NCBI RefSeq assembly: GCF_900220965.1 | Contig: NZ_OBQC01000006.1 | Coordinates: 62,001-126,000 of the forward strand | Reading direction: 5' to 3' | Length of the DNA: 64,000 bases | Source: Ureibacillus acetophenoni | GTDB taxonomy: Bacteria > Bacillota > Bacilli > Bacillales_A > Planococcaceae | In this document: positions 53,279 through 63,311 of the stretch, one piece after another | Numbering within the stretch: the first letter of the stretch is position 1 | Layout: each line of letters begins with the position of its first letter | Made by a program: the position numbers and the translations under genes | The notes under the pieces: model-generated | The model's input: only the letters and a program-made list of their open reading frames with translations | Database searches by the model: none | What the model was told of the DNA's origin: nothing

Positions 53279-53318
53279 CGAAAAAAGAGGTTGACCCTTA
53301 GCGGATCATAACCTCTTA
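53279..53318 (-). terminator. Terminator of the MFS gene
   Basis: Eight-bp stem AAGAGGTT/AACCTCTT followed by six T on the minus strand. Confidence 0.8.
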
Positions 53319-53319
53319 C

Positions 53320-54573
53320 TTAAACGGTTTGTTCAACTTTTCTCTCTTTTACTAAAAGTACCCCGATTAATCCCATAATCGCAAAAATAACTGGAATGAT
53401 AAATCCGTAATGATAGCCATAGTTGATAGAGCTTTCAGGGAATAAATCTAAGACATTACCAAAAATAATCGGTAATAGGACAGCACTTGTGAACCCACCC
53501 ATATTAGCAAATCCAGTAACTACCCCTACCTCTTTGGCAGAGAATGACTCTCTCACAATAGCAAACGTTAATGAACTCGCCCCGTTGCCAAATCCAATTA
53601 CGATAAATAAAAACAGAACTAACCAAAAAGATGGCGTCACTCCGGATAAAAACATCCCTATCCAGCTAGCAACTACAAGTGTATATACTAGGGTATATAT
53701 TTTTTTAATAGAAGTTATTCTACTACTAATCCAACCTATAAATACTCCTCCAACCATTGCTCCGAGAAGACCATACATGATTAATTGACTTGCTTGTGAA
53801 CGTGTCATATCAAAAACTTGGATACCGTATGGAACGCCCCAAGATCCGATAAACCCAACATATCCTCCAACTACACCAAAATGGCAAAGGAAGGTAGCCC
53901 AAGCTTGTCGTGTATTCATTAGTCTCCATAAGATTTTCCATACACTCTCTCTCGGTTCGGTTGGCTCTTTTTTATCTTGTTGTTCATCGTTAAATAGTTT
54001 TTTCGGTTTTAATACGAGAACGAAATAAAGTACAAATGTTAACAAAACTAACGTAATTCCGATAGTTAAAAATGGTATTCTCCAACCTGCGTATGAAATC
54101 CAAATTGAATAAGGAACGGTAGCGGTAAGAGAACCAATACTACTAACTAGCGATACTAAACTTAGTAATTTCACAAATTCCCTACCGTTGAACCATTGTG
54201 TAAAAATTAAAACGAGGTTAATAAAAATGGCAGCATCCCCTACACCTACGAATAACCGCGCGATCATTAACACATATTCATTTACAGCTGTACTATATAA
54301 AATACTTCCAATTCCTGACAATAGTGTACCAAGAATTAAAAATCGGTTTGGACCAAATCGATCTGACAATAATCCCGATGGAATTTGTAATCCCGCATAG
54401 GCAACGAATGAAATACTGCTAATTATCCCGATTACCATTGCAGTAAGTTGGAAGTCCTTCATTAATTGGTCAGTAATAAGACCAGGAGCCGTTCGTTGGC
54501 TAACAATTAAAAAGTACGGCACTAAAACAGCACTCAATACTAACCATCTATAGCTGCTTTCCCGTTTGTTCAT
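53320..54573 (-). CDS. Major facilitator superfamily transporter
   Basis: A 417-residue membrane protein with twelve hydrophobic segments in two halves and a charged central loop rich in Lys, Glu and Asp (around KKLFNDEQQDKKEPTEPRES). The MFS loop motif is GLLSDRFGPNR between helices 2 and 3. It resembles the anion:cation symporter or hexuronate type (YFLIVSQRTAPGLITDQLMK start). The substrate cannot be named. GGGAGG lies upstream of the ATG. Confidence 0.9.
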   Translation of the reverse strand: MNKRESSYRWLVLSAVLVPYFLIVSQRTAPGLITDQLMKDFQLTAMVIGIISSISFVAYAGLQIPSGLLSDRFGPNRFLILGTLLSGIGSILYSTAVNEYVLMIARLFVGVGDAAIFINLVLIFTQWFNGREFVKLLSLVSLVSSIGSLTATVPYSIWISYAGWRIPFLTIGITLVLLTFVLYFVLVLKPKKLFNDEQQDKKEPTEPRESVWKILWRLMNTRQAWATFLCHFGVVGGYVGFIGSWGVPYGIQVFDMTRSQASQLIMYGLLGAMVGGVFIGWISSRITSIKKIYTLVYTLVVASWIGMFLSGVTPSFWLVLFLFIVIGFGNGASSLTFAIVRESFSAKEVGVVTGFANMGGFTSAVLLPIIFGNVLDLFPESSINYGYHYGFIIPVIFAIMGLIGVLLVKERKVEQTV

Positions 54574-54761
54574 TGAAGTAACCTCCCTTTTTCAAGATGT
54601 ACTGCAACGTAGGTTAAAATTTAAATAGACTTCGCTGTAATTTAGTCGACTTTTTTTAACCCCTTATGTATCTATGATTATTTACATATATTATTCTTCT
54701 CATAAACTTCCTTAGTTTACCAAATACATTCAATCCTCAACTTCTAGATTTTAAGAAGAAT

Positions 54762-54793
54762 AAAAGCGCTAATCATGTTATAGATTAACGCGA
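54762..54793 (-). terminator. Terminator of a GNAT gene
   Basis: Stem GCGTTAATC/GATTAGCGC with TTTTATT on the minus strand, after the stop codon at 54802. Confidence 0.78.
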
Positions 54794-54801
54794 GTGGTAA
54801 A

Positions 54802-55275
54802 CTAATGGTCTTTGATCATAGTAATAAATTCAGTCGTTTTACTTTTAAATTCTATCTTTTTAGCAAAACCAAACTTCTCATATAAGCGAATGGCACGTTG
54901 ATTAAACTTTGCTACAGTTAGACGAATCGGTAGCCCATGCTCCTTTTGGATTTGTTCTAATACAAACGAAAAGAAGTTAGTACCATTGCCCTTACCCGTT
55001 AATGTAGGTTTCATTCCTAATCCGATATCTGGGAAAGGACTTGCGTATGCCCCAAATTGATGACCTACTGGTACTTGCGCAGAATTACCGACGCAAAAAA
55101 AACCGATTACTTCATTTTGATTGTTTACAATTGCCTTATATTCATTATTCAATAATTCACTCAAAGATTCATCATTTAATTCGTTATTGTAAAAGTCGTA
55201 CGGTGGTTCGTACTTCCAGCTCAAAATTTCTTCTGCATATGTAGGTTCCATTTTTTTAACATGCAATTCGTTCAT
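54802..55275 (-). CDS. GNAT acetyltransferase
   Basis: A 157-residue GNAT protein: MNELHVKKMEPTYAEEILSW, the CoA loop LTGKGNGTNFFSFV and FNQRAIRLYEKFGFAKKIEF. AGGAG lies upstream of the ATG. It closes a run of three same-direction genes (GNAT, kinase-like, GNAT) separated by short gaps, likely one operon. Acceptor unknown. Confidence 0.87.
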   Translation of the reverse strand: MNELHVKKMEPTYAEEILSWKYEPPYDFYNNELNDESLSELLNNEYKAIVNNQNEVIGFFCVGNSAQVPVGHQFGAYASPFPDIGLGMKPTLTGKGNGTNFFSFVLEQIQKEHGLPIRLTVAKFNQRAIRLYEKFGFAKKIEFKSKTTEFITMIKDH

Positions 55276-55284
55276 ATTATTCTC

Positions 55285-55854
55285 CTAATTTAAACTTTGT
55301 GCGATTTTAATAATTTTTTCTATAACAGAATTTACTTCCCTATTATTTTGGATAACGAATAGATAGTCCGCTTCGCCAGGGGCAGGATCCAGAACATCTT
55401 CATTTGAAGATTCAATTTGTTGACGCTTTAGCACTTCTACAAAACTTGTATAAGGACCTCTAAATATATTCGTACTCCGTTTACTATTTTCAACACGTGC
55501 TTGAAGTACCTCATCGGGAATATCAAAATGCACTAGAATACGAGTATATTCACTTTTTGGAAATAACTCATTAAGCAAATACGATCGACCTTTTTTACTT
55601 CGATTTGAGTTTGAAATTATGAGGTGGAGATTTGTATTGTCTTTCGCATATTCTACAATAAGCCTTGAAATGGCGTGTTTTAATGTATTTGGACCCTTTT
55701 TAGGTTGCATGATTTTATAATATGTATTTATAAATTCTGCATGATTATCTTGATCCATAACAAATGAATTTTCTAGTTTTTGCTCTAGTTCCCTAGCAAA
55801 AGTCGTTTTTCCACTATGTGTTTTGCCAACAGTTACTATTACTAGTCTTTTCAT
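55285..55854 (-). CDS. P-loop ATP-binding protein (nucleotide kinase-like)
   Basis: A 189-residue P-loop protein: MKRLVIVTVGKTHSGKTTFA with Walker A GKTHSGKTT, a NAEF-like acidic strand (MDQDNHAEF), LIISNSNRSKKGRSYLLNEL and an Arg-rich lid (ARVENSKRSTNIFRGPY). It resembles small kinases of the zeta-toxin or adenylate-kinase-like class. The ATG at 55854 has AAAGGA eight bases upstream. Ten bases lie before the next gene. Substrate unknown. Confidence 0.8.
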   Translation of the reverse strand: MKRLVIVTVGKTHSGKTTFARELEQKLENSFVMDQDNHAEFINTYYKIMQPKKGPNTLKHAISRLIVEYAKDNTNLHLIISNSNRSKKGRSYLLNELFPKSEYTRILVHFDIPDEVLQARVENSKRSTNIFRGPYTSFVEVLKRQQIESSNEDVLDPAPGEADYLFVIQNNREVNSVIEKIIKIAQSLN

Positions 55855-55889
55855 TACGATATTCCTTTCTAAAACCATTACGTGCAAGT

Positions 55890-56417
55890 CTATTCTTTAA
55901 TTAGTGAGTAAATGTACGTATCATGTGGTTTGCTATTTTGATACATATTTTTTCTCAATATTCCTTCTCTTTGAAAACCTAATTTCTCTAATAGTCTATA
56001 AGAACCATAGTTTTCAAGATAAATAATTGCCCCGATTCTAGTTAAATCCATCTCATTAAATCCATAATTAATGACTTTCTGGATTGCTTCAGATGCATAT
56101 CCCTTTCGCCAATAATTCGGGTGAATTTCATACCCAATTTCAGCTTTTCGATGCTTTGATGCCCAAGCGTGATAGCCTATTGTTCCAATTAACTCGTTAC
56201 TCTCTTTAAGTTCGATACCCCAACGAATAGTTTTTTTCTCTAAATAGTTCTTTGAGAAAAGTTCAATTAAGTCCTTGGCTTGATCGATATTTTGGAATGC
56301 ATCACTACCGTAATATTCCATTACTTGATCATTTGAAAAACAAGCAAAAATGGCATCTGCATCTTCATTCGTAATTTCTCTTAATTTGAGCCTCTCAGTT
56401 TCTAAAATTGGAAACAT
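55890..56417 (-). CDS. GNAT acetyltransferase (RimJ/RimL type)
   Basis: A 175-residue GNAT protein with the RimJ/RimL start MFPILETERLKLREITNEDA, GYEIHPNYWRKGYASEAIQK for the CoA site and ENYGSYRLLEKLGFQREGIL. Such enzymes acetylate N-termini of ribosomal proteins or small amines. GGGGGAG precedes the ATG. It is the first gene of the three-gene unit. Confidence 0.9.
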   Translation of the reverse strand: MFPILETERLKLREITNEDADAIFACFSNDQVMEYYGSDAFQNIDQAKDLIELFSKNYLEKKTIRWGIELKESNELIGTIGYHAWASKHRKAEIGYEIHPNYWRKGYASEAIQKVINYGFNEMDLTRIGAIIYLENYGSYRLLEKLGFQREGILRKNMYQNSKPHDTYIYSLIKE

Positions 56418-56537
56418 GGAACTCCCCCCTGTTTAAGCATGCTTACAACAATCATCTACCTTAGGATTCTATAAATAATGTAATAATCCTCTTATAGTGA
56501 CATTCAGAAACTCTAAAAATTAAATTTTAAGAATTGT

Positions 56538-56566
56538 TTGACTTCTGTAATTATCCATGTTAAAAT
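56538..56566 (+). promoter_or_regulatory. Sigma-A promoter of ileS
   Basis: TTGACT at 56538-56543 and TAAAAT at 56561-56566 with a 17-bp spacer, about 30 bp before the T-box leader. Confidence 0.8.
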
Positions 56567-56591
56567 TCAATCCAATAAAAGCATACAAATT

Positions 56592-56840
56592 CGTTGATGA
56601 GAAAAAGTAGCGTTTCGTTTTGATCCCCAGAGAGCTGACATTTGGTGCAAGTCAGTGTTCAAAAGTTACGTGAAAAATCCTCTCTGAGAAGTTAGGCTGA
56701 AATTTAGTAAGTCTCACCGGGTGTCTACCGTTAAAAGGACCGCGTATGATTGTACGTTGCTAAGTGCTATTGAGCGGATCAATAGAATTAGGGTGGTATC
56801 GCGGGTTAACCCCGTCCCTTCTTGGGACGGGGTTTTTTGC
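56592..56840 (+). promoter_or_regulatory. T-box leader of ileS
   Basis: Stem I opening GATGAGAAAAAGTAG, AGAGAGCTGA and GGTGCAAGTCAG loops, a probable ATC (Ile) specifier at 56677-56679, then the T-box AGGGTGGTATCGCGG at 56790-56804. The terminator stem CCCCGTCCC/GGGACGGGG at 56810-56832 is followed by six T. It makes ileS transcription respond to uncharged tRNA-Ile. Confidence 0.95.
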
Positions 56841-56958
56841 GTTCTAACGTATAAGCATTTAGGTAATACGCAAGAAAAACATCAACAGGTCCAATTTGGA
56901 GCCAGTTATGTTTATCAAGTATGTTTTTATACAAAAATTTTGTATAGGAGCGATATCT

Positions 56959-59900
56959 ATGAATGCTAGTGTTAGTAAGGAAACAGTTGTTCATCGTGAG
57001 GAACGTATCCGAAAGTTTTGGTCAAAAGAAAATACGTTCCAAAAGTCTGTGCAATTAAGATCAGGAAAAACACCTTTTGTTTTTTATGAAGGACCACCAA
57101 CTGCAAATGGTCTCCCCCATGTCGGCCATGCATTCGGTCGAACAATTAAAGATGTGGTAGCACGTTACAAAACGATGAAGGGATATTTTGTTGAAAGAAA
57201 AGCTGGTTGGGATACACATGGACTTCCAGTAGAACTTGGTGTTGAAAAGCAACTTGGAATTTCCGGGAAACAACACATTGAACGGTATGGCGTTGAGCCC
57301 TTCATCAACAAATGTAAAGAAAGTGTCTTTACCTACGAAAAGAAATGGCGATCATTTACTGAAGAGCTAGGTTACTGGGTTGATATGGATGATCCTTATT
57401 TAACCTTAAGTAATGACTATATCGAAAGTGTGTGGAACATCTTAAGCAAGGTACACAAAGACGGCCTATTATATAAAGGCCACCGCGTATCCCCTTACTG
57501 CCCTAGTTGTCAAACGACTTTAAGTTCACATGAAGTCGCACAAGGCTATAAGGATGTAAAAGATCTATCAGCAACTGTAAAATTTAAACGAATTGATGCA
57601 AAGAATGAATATTTCTTAGGTTGGACTACAACCCCTTGGACATTACCCGCAAACGTTGCTCTTGCAGTCAATCCTACATTAACGTATGTTCGCGTACAAA
57701 AAGACAATGAAGTTTATGTAGTCGCTAAATCTTTAGTAAGTAAAGTTCTAGGTGAAGATGTAACGGTTTTAAGTGAGCATAATGGTCGGGAATTTGAAGG
57801 CGTTCGTTATGTCCCTCCATTCGAGTATGTAACTATTCAGAAAGGGCACGAGATTGTTTTAGCTGAATATGTAACTGAGGACAGTGGTACGGGTATTGTA
57901 CACATCGCACCTGCTTACGGTGAGGAAGACTATAAAACTGTTCAGCAAAATGGATTATCTATTGTTAATGTTGTTGATTTACAGGGCCGTTACACAAATG
58001 ATGTTACGGAACTAGCTGGGAGATTTGTGAAAGAGTGCGATGTTGACATTATTAAAATGCTTTCAGAAAAAGGAATGCTTTTCCATAAAGAAAAATATGA
58101 ACATAGCTATCCTCATTGTTGGAGATGTGATTCTCCCCTACTTTATTACGCAACAGATAGTTGGTTCATTAAGATGTCTTCATTAAAGGATAAAATGCTT
58201 GAAAATAATGCCACTGTCAACTGGTATCCTGATCATATTAAAGAGGGGCGTTTTGGGAACTTCCTTGAAAACCTAATGGATTGGAATATTAGTAGAAATC
58301 GATATTGGGGAACTCCGTTAAATGTTTGGATTTGTTCAAGTTGCGGGCATGAGGAAGCTCCAGGTAGCGTTCAGGAATTACAGGACCTTGCGAATACTCA
58401 AATTTCAAATGAGATTGAATTGCACAAACCTTATATTGATGATGTACAGTGTACTTGTCCGAAGTGTAATGGCGTTATGAATAGAACTCCTGAAGTAATT
58501 GATGTTTGGTTTGATAGTGGTTCAATGCCTTTTGCACAGTATCACTACCCTTTTGGCGACAAGGCCAAGTTCGAATCCCAGTTTCCAGCGGATGTAGTAA
58601 TTGAAGGAATCGATCAGACAAGAGGATTTTTCTACAGCTTACTTGCGGTCTCTACCCTTTATACAAGGAAGGCTCCATATAAAAACGTATTGTCTCTTGG
58701 GCATGTACTTGATGAACATGGACAGAAGATGTCTAAAAGCAAAGGTAACGCATTAGACCCTGTTGAGTTGATTTCGGAGTATGGTACACACGCACTTCGA
58801 TGGGCTTTCCTAGTAGACAGTTCACCATGGAACCCGAAGCGATTTTCTAAAAAAATTGTTCAAGATGCTAAATCAAAGTTAGTTGATACATTAGATAATA
58901 CCTATAAATTCTATGAGTTGTACGCTACTATTGATGGCTATGTATATGATAAAGAGCAACTTGGGAAAAGAACGATTCTTGATGAATGGATCCTTTCTCG
59001 ACTAAATAGTACAGTGAAATTGGTTAATGAATACATGGACCGTTATCAATTTACTCAAGCAACTAGAGAAATCGGGTCACTAGTTGACGAACTAAGTAAT
59101 TGGTATGTTCGAAGATCCAGAACACGCTTTTGGGCTTCTGGTATGTCGGAAGATAAACGAGCTGCTTTTTCAACCCTTTATGAAACCCTTACGACAATCA
59201 CTCGTCTCCTAGCTCCTTTTGTTCCCTTTGTGGCAGAAGATATTCACTTTAAATTACACAAAACGAGTGTTCATTTACAAGACTATCCTACAGTGGATGA
59301 AGCAGCAGTGAATGACACTTTAGAAGCAAATATGAAAACCGTTCTGAAAGTAGTAGAATTTGGTCGAAGTATTCGAAATAGCAAAAACTTGAAAGTAAAA
59401 CAACCGTTACAAACGCTAGTTGTTTGGAGTGGTGTAGGAGTCCAATCATTAGATGTCTTCTCTAGCATCATTAAAGAAGAATTAAATGTGAAAGATGTAG
59501 TTTTTGCGGATAATTTATCGAGTTACCAATCAACTGTATTGAAGTTAAACTTTCAAACTGCAGGTGCTGCTTTTGGTAAGTTAGTCAATGATGTGAAGAA
59601 CTATGTTGATCAGCTGAATGAATTAGAAAAACAGACTTTATTAAGTAATGGTCAGCTAGAATTTAACGTAATTGGTCAAACGGTTGTTTTAATGAAAGAA
59701 CATGTTCTTGTAGAACATCAGGTAGCTAAAGGATATAAGATGACTGGTGATGAACAGCTCAAAGTGCTTTTAGATACTACGCTCACTCCCCTACTCTTGG
59801 TGGAAGGTCAAGTACGGGAATTAATTCGAGCAATACAAGATACTCGTAAAAAATTAGATTTACCAATAGAAAAATACATCTCTGTGAATTTCTCTTCTAC

Positions 59901-60054
59901 CGATACAACACTTAGGAAAATAAAAGGATTTGAGGAACTAATTAAAGAGAATGTACTCGTTCATACAATAAGCTATGAAAAACATCAACAATCAGAAACT
60001 CAAATTGACTTCAGCTTTGGGGATGAAAAGGTTATTGTGTCGTTGGGAGAGTAA
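56959..60054 (+). CDS. ileS: Isoleucyl-tRNA synthetase, long (IleRS2-like) type
   Basis: A 1031-residue class I synthetase. It has the HIGH element [20 protein letters not shown], the connective editing domain with [15 protein letters not shown], a zinc-binding [11 protein letters not shown] region, the KMSKS loop [14 protein letters not shown] and a long C-terminal extension. Length and motif context fit IleRS2, the eukaryote-like form found in some Firmicutes and often resistant to mupirocin, rather than the roughly 920-residue housekeeping IleRS1. The start at 56959 is set by AGGAG eight bases upstream. Control by a T-box is clear. Resistance is inference. Confidence 0.93.
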   Translation: MNASVSKETVVHREERIRKFWSKENTFQKSVQLRSGKTPFVFYEGPPTANGLPHVGHAFGRTIKDVVARYKTMKGYFVERKAGWDTHGLPVELGVEKQLGISGKQHIERYGVEPFINKCKESVFTYEKKWRSFTEELGYWVDMDDPYLTLSNDYIESVWNILSKVHKDGLLYKGHRVSPYCPSCQTTLSSHEVAQGYKDVKDLSATVKFKRIDAKNEYFLGWTTTPWTLPANVALAVNPTLTYVRVQKDNEVYVVAKSLVSKVLGEDVTVLSEHNGREFEGVRYVPPFEYVTIQKGHEIVLAEYVTEDSGTGIVHIAPAYGEEDYKTVQQNGLSIVNVVDLQGRYTNDVTELAGRFVKECDVDIIKMLSEKGMLFHKEKYEHSYPHCWRCDSPLLYYATDSWFIKMSSLKDKMLENNATVNWYPDHIKEGRFGNFLENLMDWNISRNRYWGTPLNVWICSSCGHEEAPGSVQELQDLANTQISNEIELHKPYIDDVQCTCPKCNGVMNRTPEVIDVWFDSGSMPFAQYHYPFGDKAKFESQFPADVVIEGIDQTRGFFYSLLAVSTLYTRKAPYKNVLSLGHVLDEHGQKMSKSKGNALDPVELISEYGTHALRWAFLVDSSPWNPKRFSKKIVQDAKSKLVDTLDNTYKFYELYATIDGYVYDKEQLGKRTILDEWILSRLNSTVKLVNEYMDRYQFTQATREIGSLVDELSNWYVRRSRTRFWASGMSEDKRAAFSTLYETLTTITRLLAPFVPFVAEDIHFKLHKTSVHLQDYPTVDEAAVNDTLEANMKTVLKVVEFGRSIRNSKNLKVKQPLQTLVVWSGVGVQSLDVFSSIIKEELNVKDVVFADNLSSYQSTVLKLNFQTAGAAFGKLVNDVKNYVDQLNELEKQTLLSNGQLEFNVIGQTVVLMKEHVLVEHQVAKGYKMTGDEQLKVLLDTTLTPLLLVEGQVRELIRAIQDTRKKLDLPIEKYISVNFSSTDTTLRKIKGFEELIKENVLVHTISYEKHQQSETQIDFSFGDEKVIVSLGE

Positions 60055-60161
60055 GAAATACGCATTTGACCTTGCTAGTAGAAATGAGTTGCGTAATAAA
60101 ATTTGGTAAAACTATAAAAAGTTGTAACGCTAAACCCAGTTACAAGGAATAAATTTAAAGT

Positions 60162-60206
60162 AAGCACTGTCATTAAAGCATTTATGCTATTGGCAGTGCT
60201 TTATTG
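60162..60206 (+). terminator. Terminator of ileS
   Basis: Stem AAGCACTG/CAGTGCTT with a T-rich end. A smaller hairpin GTTGTAAC/GTTACAA lies just before it at about 60121. Confidence 0.75.
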
Positions 60207-60311
60207 CTTCGTATCTTATATATACATCATCAAAATCATAGCCTTCTTCTTCACTTTGTTATATGTTAGAGAAAACATAAATACTGACGAACTGAAGAAA
60301 GGGTCACCAAC

Positions 60312-62069
60312 ATGAAACATACTTCATCCAATGATCAATCACCACTGCTTTCATTTGAATTTGCTACATCATCAGGCGAGATACAGCCTTTAACTTTCCG
60401 CAATCCAATTCAATTGATAGTGGCAACTAAAATAGAAGAAATTCTACCTTGCTTTGAGCAAATACAAGAAGCTGTTGAAAAAGGATATTATGCTGCTGGT
60501 TTTCTTACATACGAAAGTGCTCCAGCCTTTGATGCTGCTTATAAAGTACGAGATGGCCATACGATGCCGCTTCTCTGGTTTGGCATTTTTTCAGAACCTC
60601 AACAAGGGTCACTAAATAGTTCTGGTACCTTCCATATAGATAAATGGGAACCTACTGTTAGCATTGAGGAATACAACGAAGCCATCAAGTCTATTAAACA
60701 ATCGATAGAAAAAGGCGATACATTCCAAACAAATTATACAATTCGTCTAAAGTCGACCTTCGAAGGTGACGACATTGCGTTATTTCAAAAACTAAAACGA
60801 GCACAAGCTTCTAATTATTGTGCCTATATTAATACTGGTGAACATAGCATATTATCTGCTTCCCCTGAGCTATTCTTTCATATTGAAGGTGACAAAATTA
60901 TAACTCGTCCGATGAAGGGAACAACTTTAAGAGGCAAGACGGTAGCTGAAGATGAAGAGAATGCTAAATGGTTATACCATTCAGAAAAAAATCGTTCGGA
61001 AAATGTAATGATTGTGGATTTACTTCGAAATGACTTAGGAAGAATTGCGGAGCTTGGTTCCGTTCATGTGACGAAGCTTTTTGAAGTTGAACAGTACCCT
61101 ACTGTTCATCAAATGACTTCTACAGTAAAAGCGAAAATTGCACCTGATGCAAGTTACTTTAATATTTTCAAAGCAATATTCCCTTGTGGTTCAATTACAG
61201 GTGCACCAAAAATTAGCACGATGGACATCATTTCTCAAACAGAAAGCACACCTCGCGAAGTATACTGTGGAGCCATTGGATATTTTGCCCCTAATGGTGA
61301 AGCGGTGTTTAACGTACCAATTAGAACCGTAGTCATTGACCGACAAACTGGTGAAGCCACTTATGGTGTTGGTGGCGGGATTACTTGGGATTCTACCGCT
61401 AAAGGTGAGTATCACGAAGTTCTCGCAAAAGCTAGTTTTCTCGAAAGAGATGTACCAGAATTCCAATTGCTAGAAAGTATTTTATTACAAGATGGAGAGT
61501 TTTTCTTATTAGATGAACACCTTCGTCGCCTATCAAATTCAGCTAAGTATTTTGGCTTTTCATTGAACATAGAAGACGCCCGAGCAGCACTTTCGGAAAT
61601 TGTCCAAAAGCATAAAGATGGTGAATATAAAATCCGTTTACTTTTAGATAAATCAGGTACCTTAACAACTGAAGCACAACAGTTAAAAACGATGAAGGCG
61701 CCAATGACCGTAACGTTAGCTGACAAGCCTATTAATAAAGAAAATCTTTATTTATATCATAAAACCACACATCGAAAAATGTATGAAGATTATCAAAATA
61801 AATTCAAAGATTATTTCGATGTTCTCCTTTGGAATGAAAATGAAGAGTTAACGGAATTCACTAATGGAAATATCGTACTTGAAATAGACGGTTCCCTTTG
61901 GACACCCCCTATCGAATGCGGGTTACTATCGGGCACATATCGCGAAGTCCTTATAAAAGAAGGCCGAGTCAGTGAGAAAACACTAACTTTAGCTGACTTA
62001 GAAAAGTGTACAAACATCTGGTTTATTAACAGCGTGAGAAAATGGCTTCCGGTTCAATTAACAAAGTAG
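60312..62069 (+). CDS. pabB: Aminodeoxychorismate synthase I fused to ADC lyase (PabB-PabC)
   Basis: A 585-residue two-domain enzyme for p-aminobenzoate, the folate precursor. Residues about 1-365 are a chorismate-binding domain with QTNYTIRLKS, RPMKGTTLRG, the NVMIVDLLRNDLGRI block, GSITGAPK and EVYCGAIGY. Residues about 380-585 are a class IV aminotransferase-fold lyase with YHKTTHRKMYE (probable PLP Lys) and ELTEFTNGNIV. It would make 4-amino-4-deoxychorismate and then cleave it. No pabA amidotransferase gene is adjacent. GAAAGGG lies eight bases upstream of the ATG. Confidence 0.93.
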   Translation: MKHTSSNDQSPLLSFEFATSSGEIQPLTFRNPIQLIVATKIEEILPCFEQIQEAVEKGYYAAGFLTYESAPAFDAAYKVRDGHTMPLLWFGIFSEPQQGSLNSSGTFHIDKWEPTVSIEEYNEAIKSIKQSIEKGDTFQTNYTIRLKSTFEGDDIALFQKLKRAQASNYCAYINTGEHSILSASPELFFHIEGDKIITRPMKGTTLRGKTVAEDEENAKWLYHSEKNRSENVMIVDLLRNDLGRIAELGSVHVTKLFEVEQYPTVHQMTSTVKAKIAPDASYFNIFKAIFPCGSITGAPKISTMDIISQTESTPREVYCGAIGYFAPNGEAVFNVPIRTVVIDRQTGEATYGVGGGITWDSTAKGEYHEVLAKASFLERDVPEFQLLESILLQDGEFFLLDEHLRRLSNSAKYFGFSLNIEDARAALSEIVQKHKDGEYKIRLLLDKSGTLTTEAQQLKTMKAPMTVTLADKPINKENLYLYHKTTHRKMYEDYQNKFKDYFDVLLWNENEELTEFTNGNIVLEIDGSLWTPPIECGLLSGTYREVLIKEGRVSEKTLTLADLEKCTNIWFINSVRKWLPVQLTK

Positions 62070-62082
62070 AGAAAAAAAATAG

Positions 62083-62136
62083 AAACCAATAATCTTTCTT
62101 CCGAAAACTATCGATGAAAGATTATTGGTTTTTTAA
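62083..62136. terminator. Bidirectional terminator
   Basis: Perfect 16-bp stem AAACCAATAATCTTTC and its complement, followed by a T-run, between convergent pabB-C and the LysR gene. Confidence 0.9.
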
Positions 62137-63047
62137 AATTGCTTATATTTGTCTTTCGTAAATTGTAAAAATGCCGTTGCAGCAGGTGTTAGTTCAGTAT
62201 CTTTTTTGTAACTAATAACAACATTATTTTTATATGTTGGATTTCCAATCGTATATAAATTTGATTCAAATACAAGTTGGTCACGTGTTACAACACATTC
62301 AGGAATTAACGTTATACCTAACCCGCTATTTGCTAATCTGAATGCATTTTCAATATTATTCGTGTCTAGTATTATATTTGGTTTAATATCGTAATGCTCA
62401 AAAATTTGATCAGTTAATCGGCGCAAGCCTAATCCTGGTTTTAACAATATAAATTTATCATTGTTTAACCGAGAAGGATTAAATGGAATATGCTTCGGCT
62501 CCGTAATGTTCTTCTCGTATAACTCATGTCCAGGTGGAATTACTAGATAAATATTTTCTTCATATAATCTTTCATAAACAAGATCTGAATTTGTAATAGG
62601 CAACATATTAATACAAATATCAATTTTATTTTGAAGAACTAATGCCTCCATTTCAGCAGCAGGTGCTTCCTCAAGTTGAACCTCAATGCCTGGATATTTA
62701 TCCATAAATTGAGGAAGAAATTTGTACAACGTATGAGAAGCAAGAATTGGATTAATTCCAATTGTTAACCGGCCTTTTTTCAAATTTGAAATCGCTTCAA
62801 GTTCATGTTGCATTTTTTCGTAAGTTTTTTGTATGTCTTTCATATATGCGACATACAATTCACCTGCATAAGTCAATTTGATAGGTGTCACTTGACGATT
62901 GATTAACTCAACACCAATCTTTTCCTCTAAGTTTTTTATAAATTTACTCAAATATGGTTGTGAAACAAAAAGTGCATTTGCTGCGTGTGAAATACCCCCA
63001 TATTCTTCAATAGCCTGTAAATAGTTTAGAGACAAATTTTCTTTCAT
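62133..63047 (-). CDS. LysR family transcriptional regulator
   Basis: A 304-residue LTTR with the HTH at residues about 3-62 (NYLQAIEEYGGISHAANALF, SQPYLSKFIKNLEEKIG) and an effector domain with LVIPPGHEL and GLGLRRLTDQIFEHY. GGAGTAAAG lies upstream of the ATG. It is divergent from a GntP-type permease gene, its likely target, with a 264-bp shared control region. Confidence 0.92.
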   Translation of the reverse strand: MKENLSLNYLQAIEEYGGISHAANALFVSQPYLSKFIKNLEEKIGVELINRQVTPIKLTYAGELYVAYMKDIQKTYEKMQHELEAISNLKKGRLTIGINPILASHTLYKFLPQFMDKYPGIEVQLEEAPAAEMEALVLQNKIDICINMLPITNSDLVYERLYEENIYLVIPPGHELYEKNITEPKHIPFNPSRLNNDKFILLKPGLGLRRLTDQIFEHYDIKPNIILDTNNIENAFRLANSGLGITLIPECVVTRDQLVFESNLYTIGNPTYKNNVVISYKKDTELTPAATAFLQFTKDKYKQF

Positions 63048-63228
63048 TTCTTTACTCCTCGATTCATGTATAACGAAGATTATTCGCTATAGTTACCTTT
63101 TCATACGAAAATTTATAGAAAAAACGAACAATACTGCTCTCAAGTATGAAACCGTTTTCTTCAAAAACGCATAATAACTTAAATGTTATACTCGCAATAA
63201 TAAAATAAGTATTATAAAGTCCGACAAT

Positions 63229-63241
63229 ATTATGACATAAT
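63229..63241. promoter_or_regulatory. Candidate LysR operator upstream of the permease
   Basis: ATTATGACATAAT, a perfect palindrome with a one-base centre. A second inverted pair, TTTCATAC/GTATGAAA, lies around 63100-63155. Both sit in the divergent gap between the LysR gene and the permease gene. Confidence 0.4.
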
Positions 63242-63311
63242 TCTAAAAGTGAACAGATACTGTCAATAATAATTCACAATTTACAACTAGAAAAACAGGA
63301 GGACAAATGAT

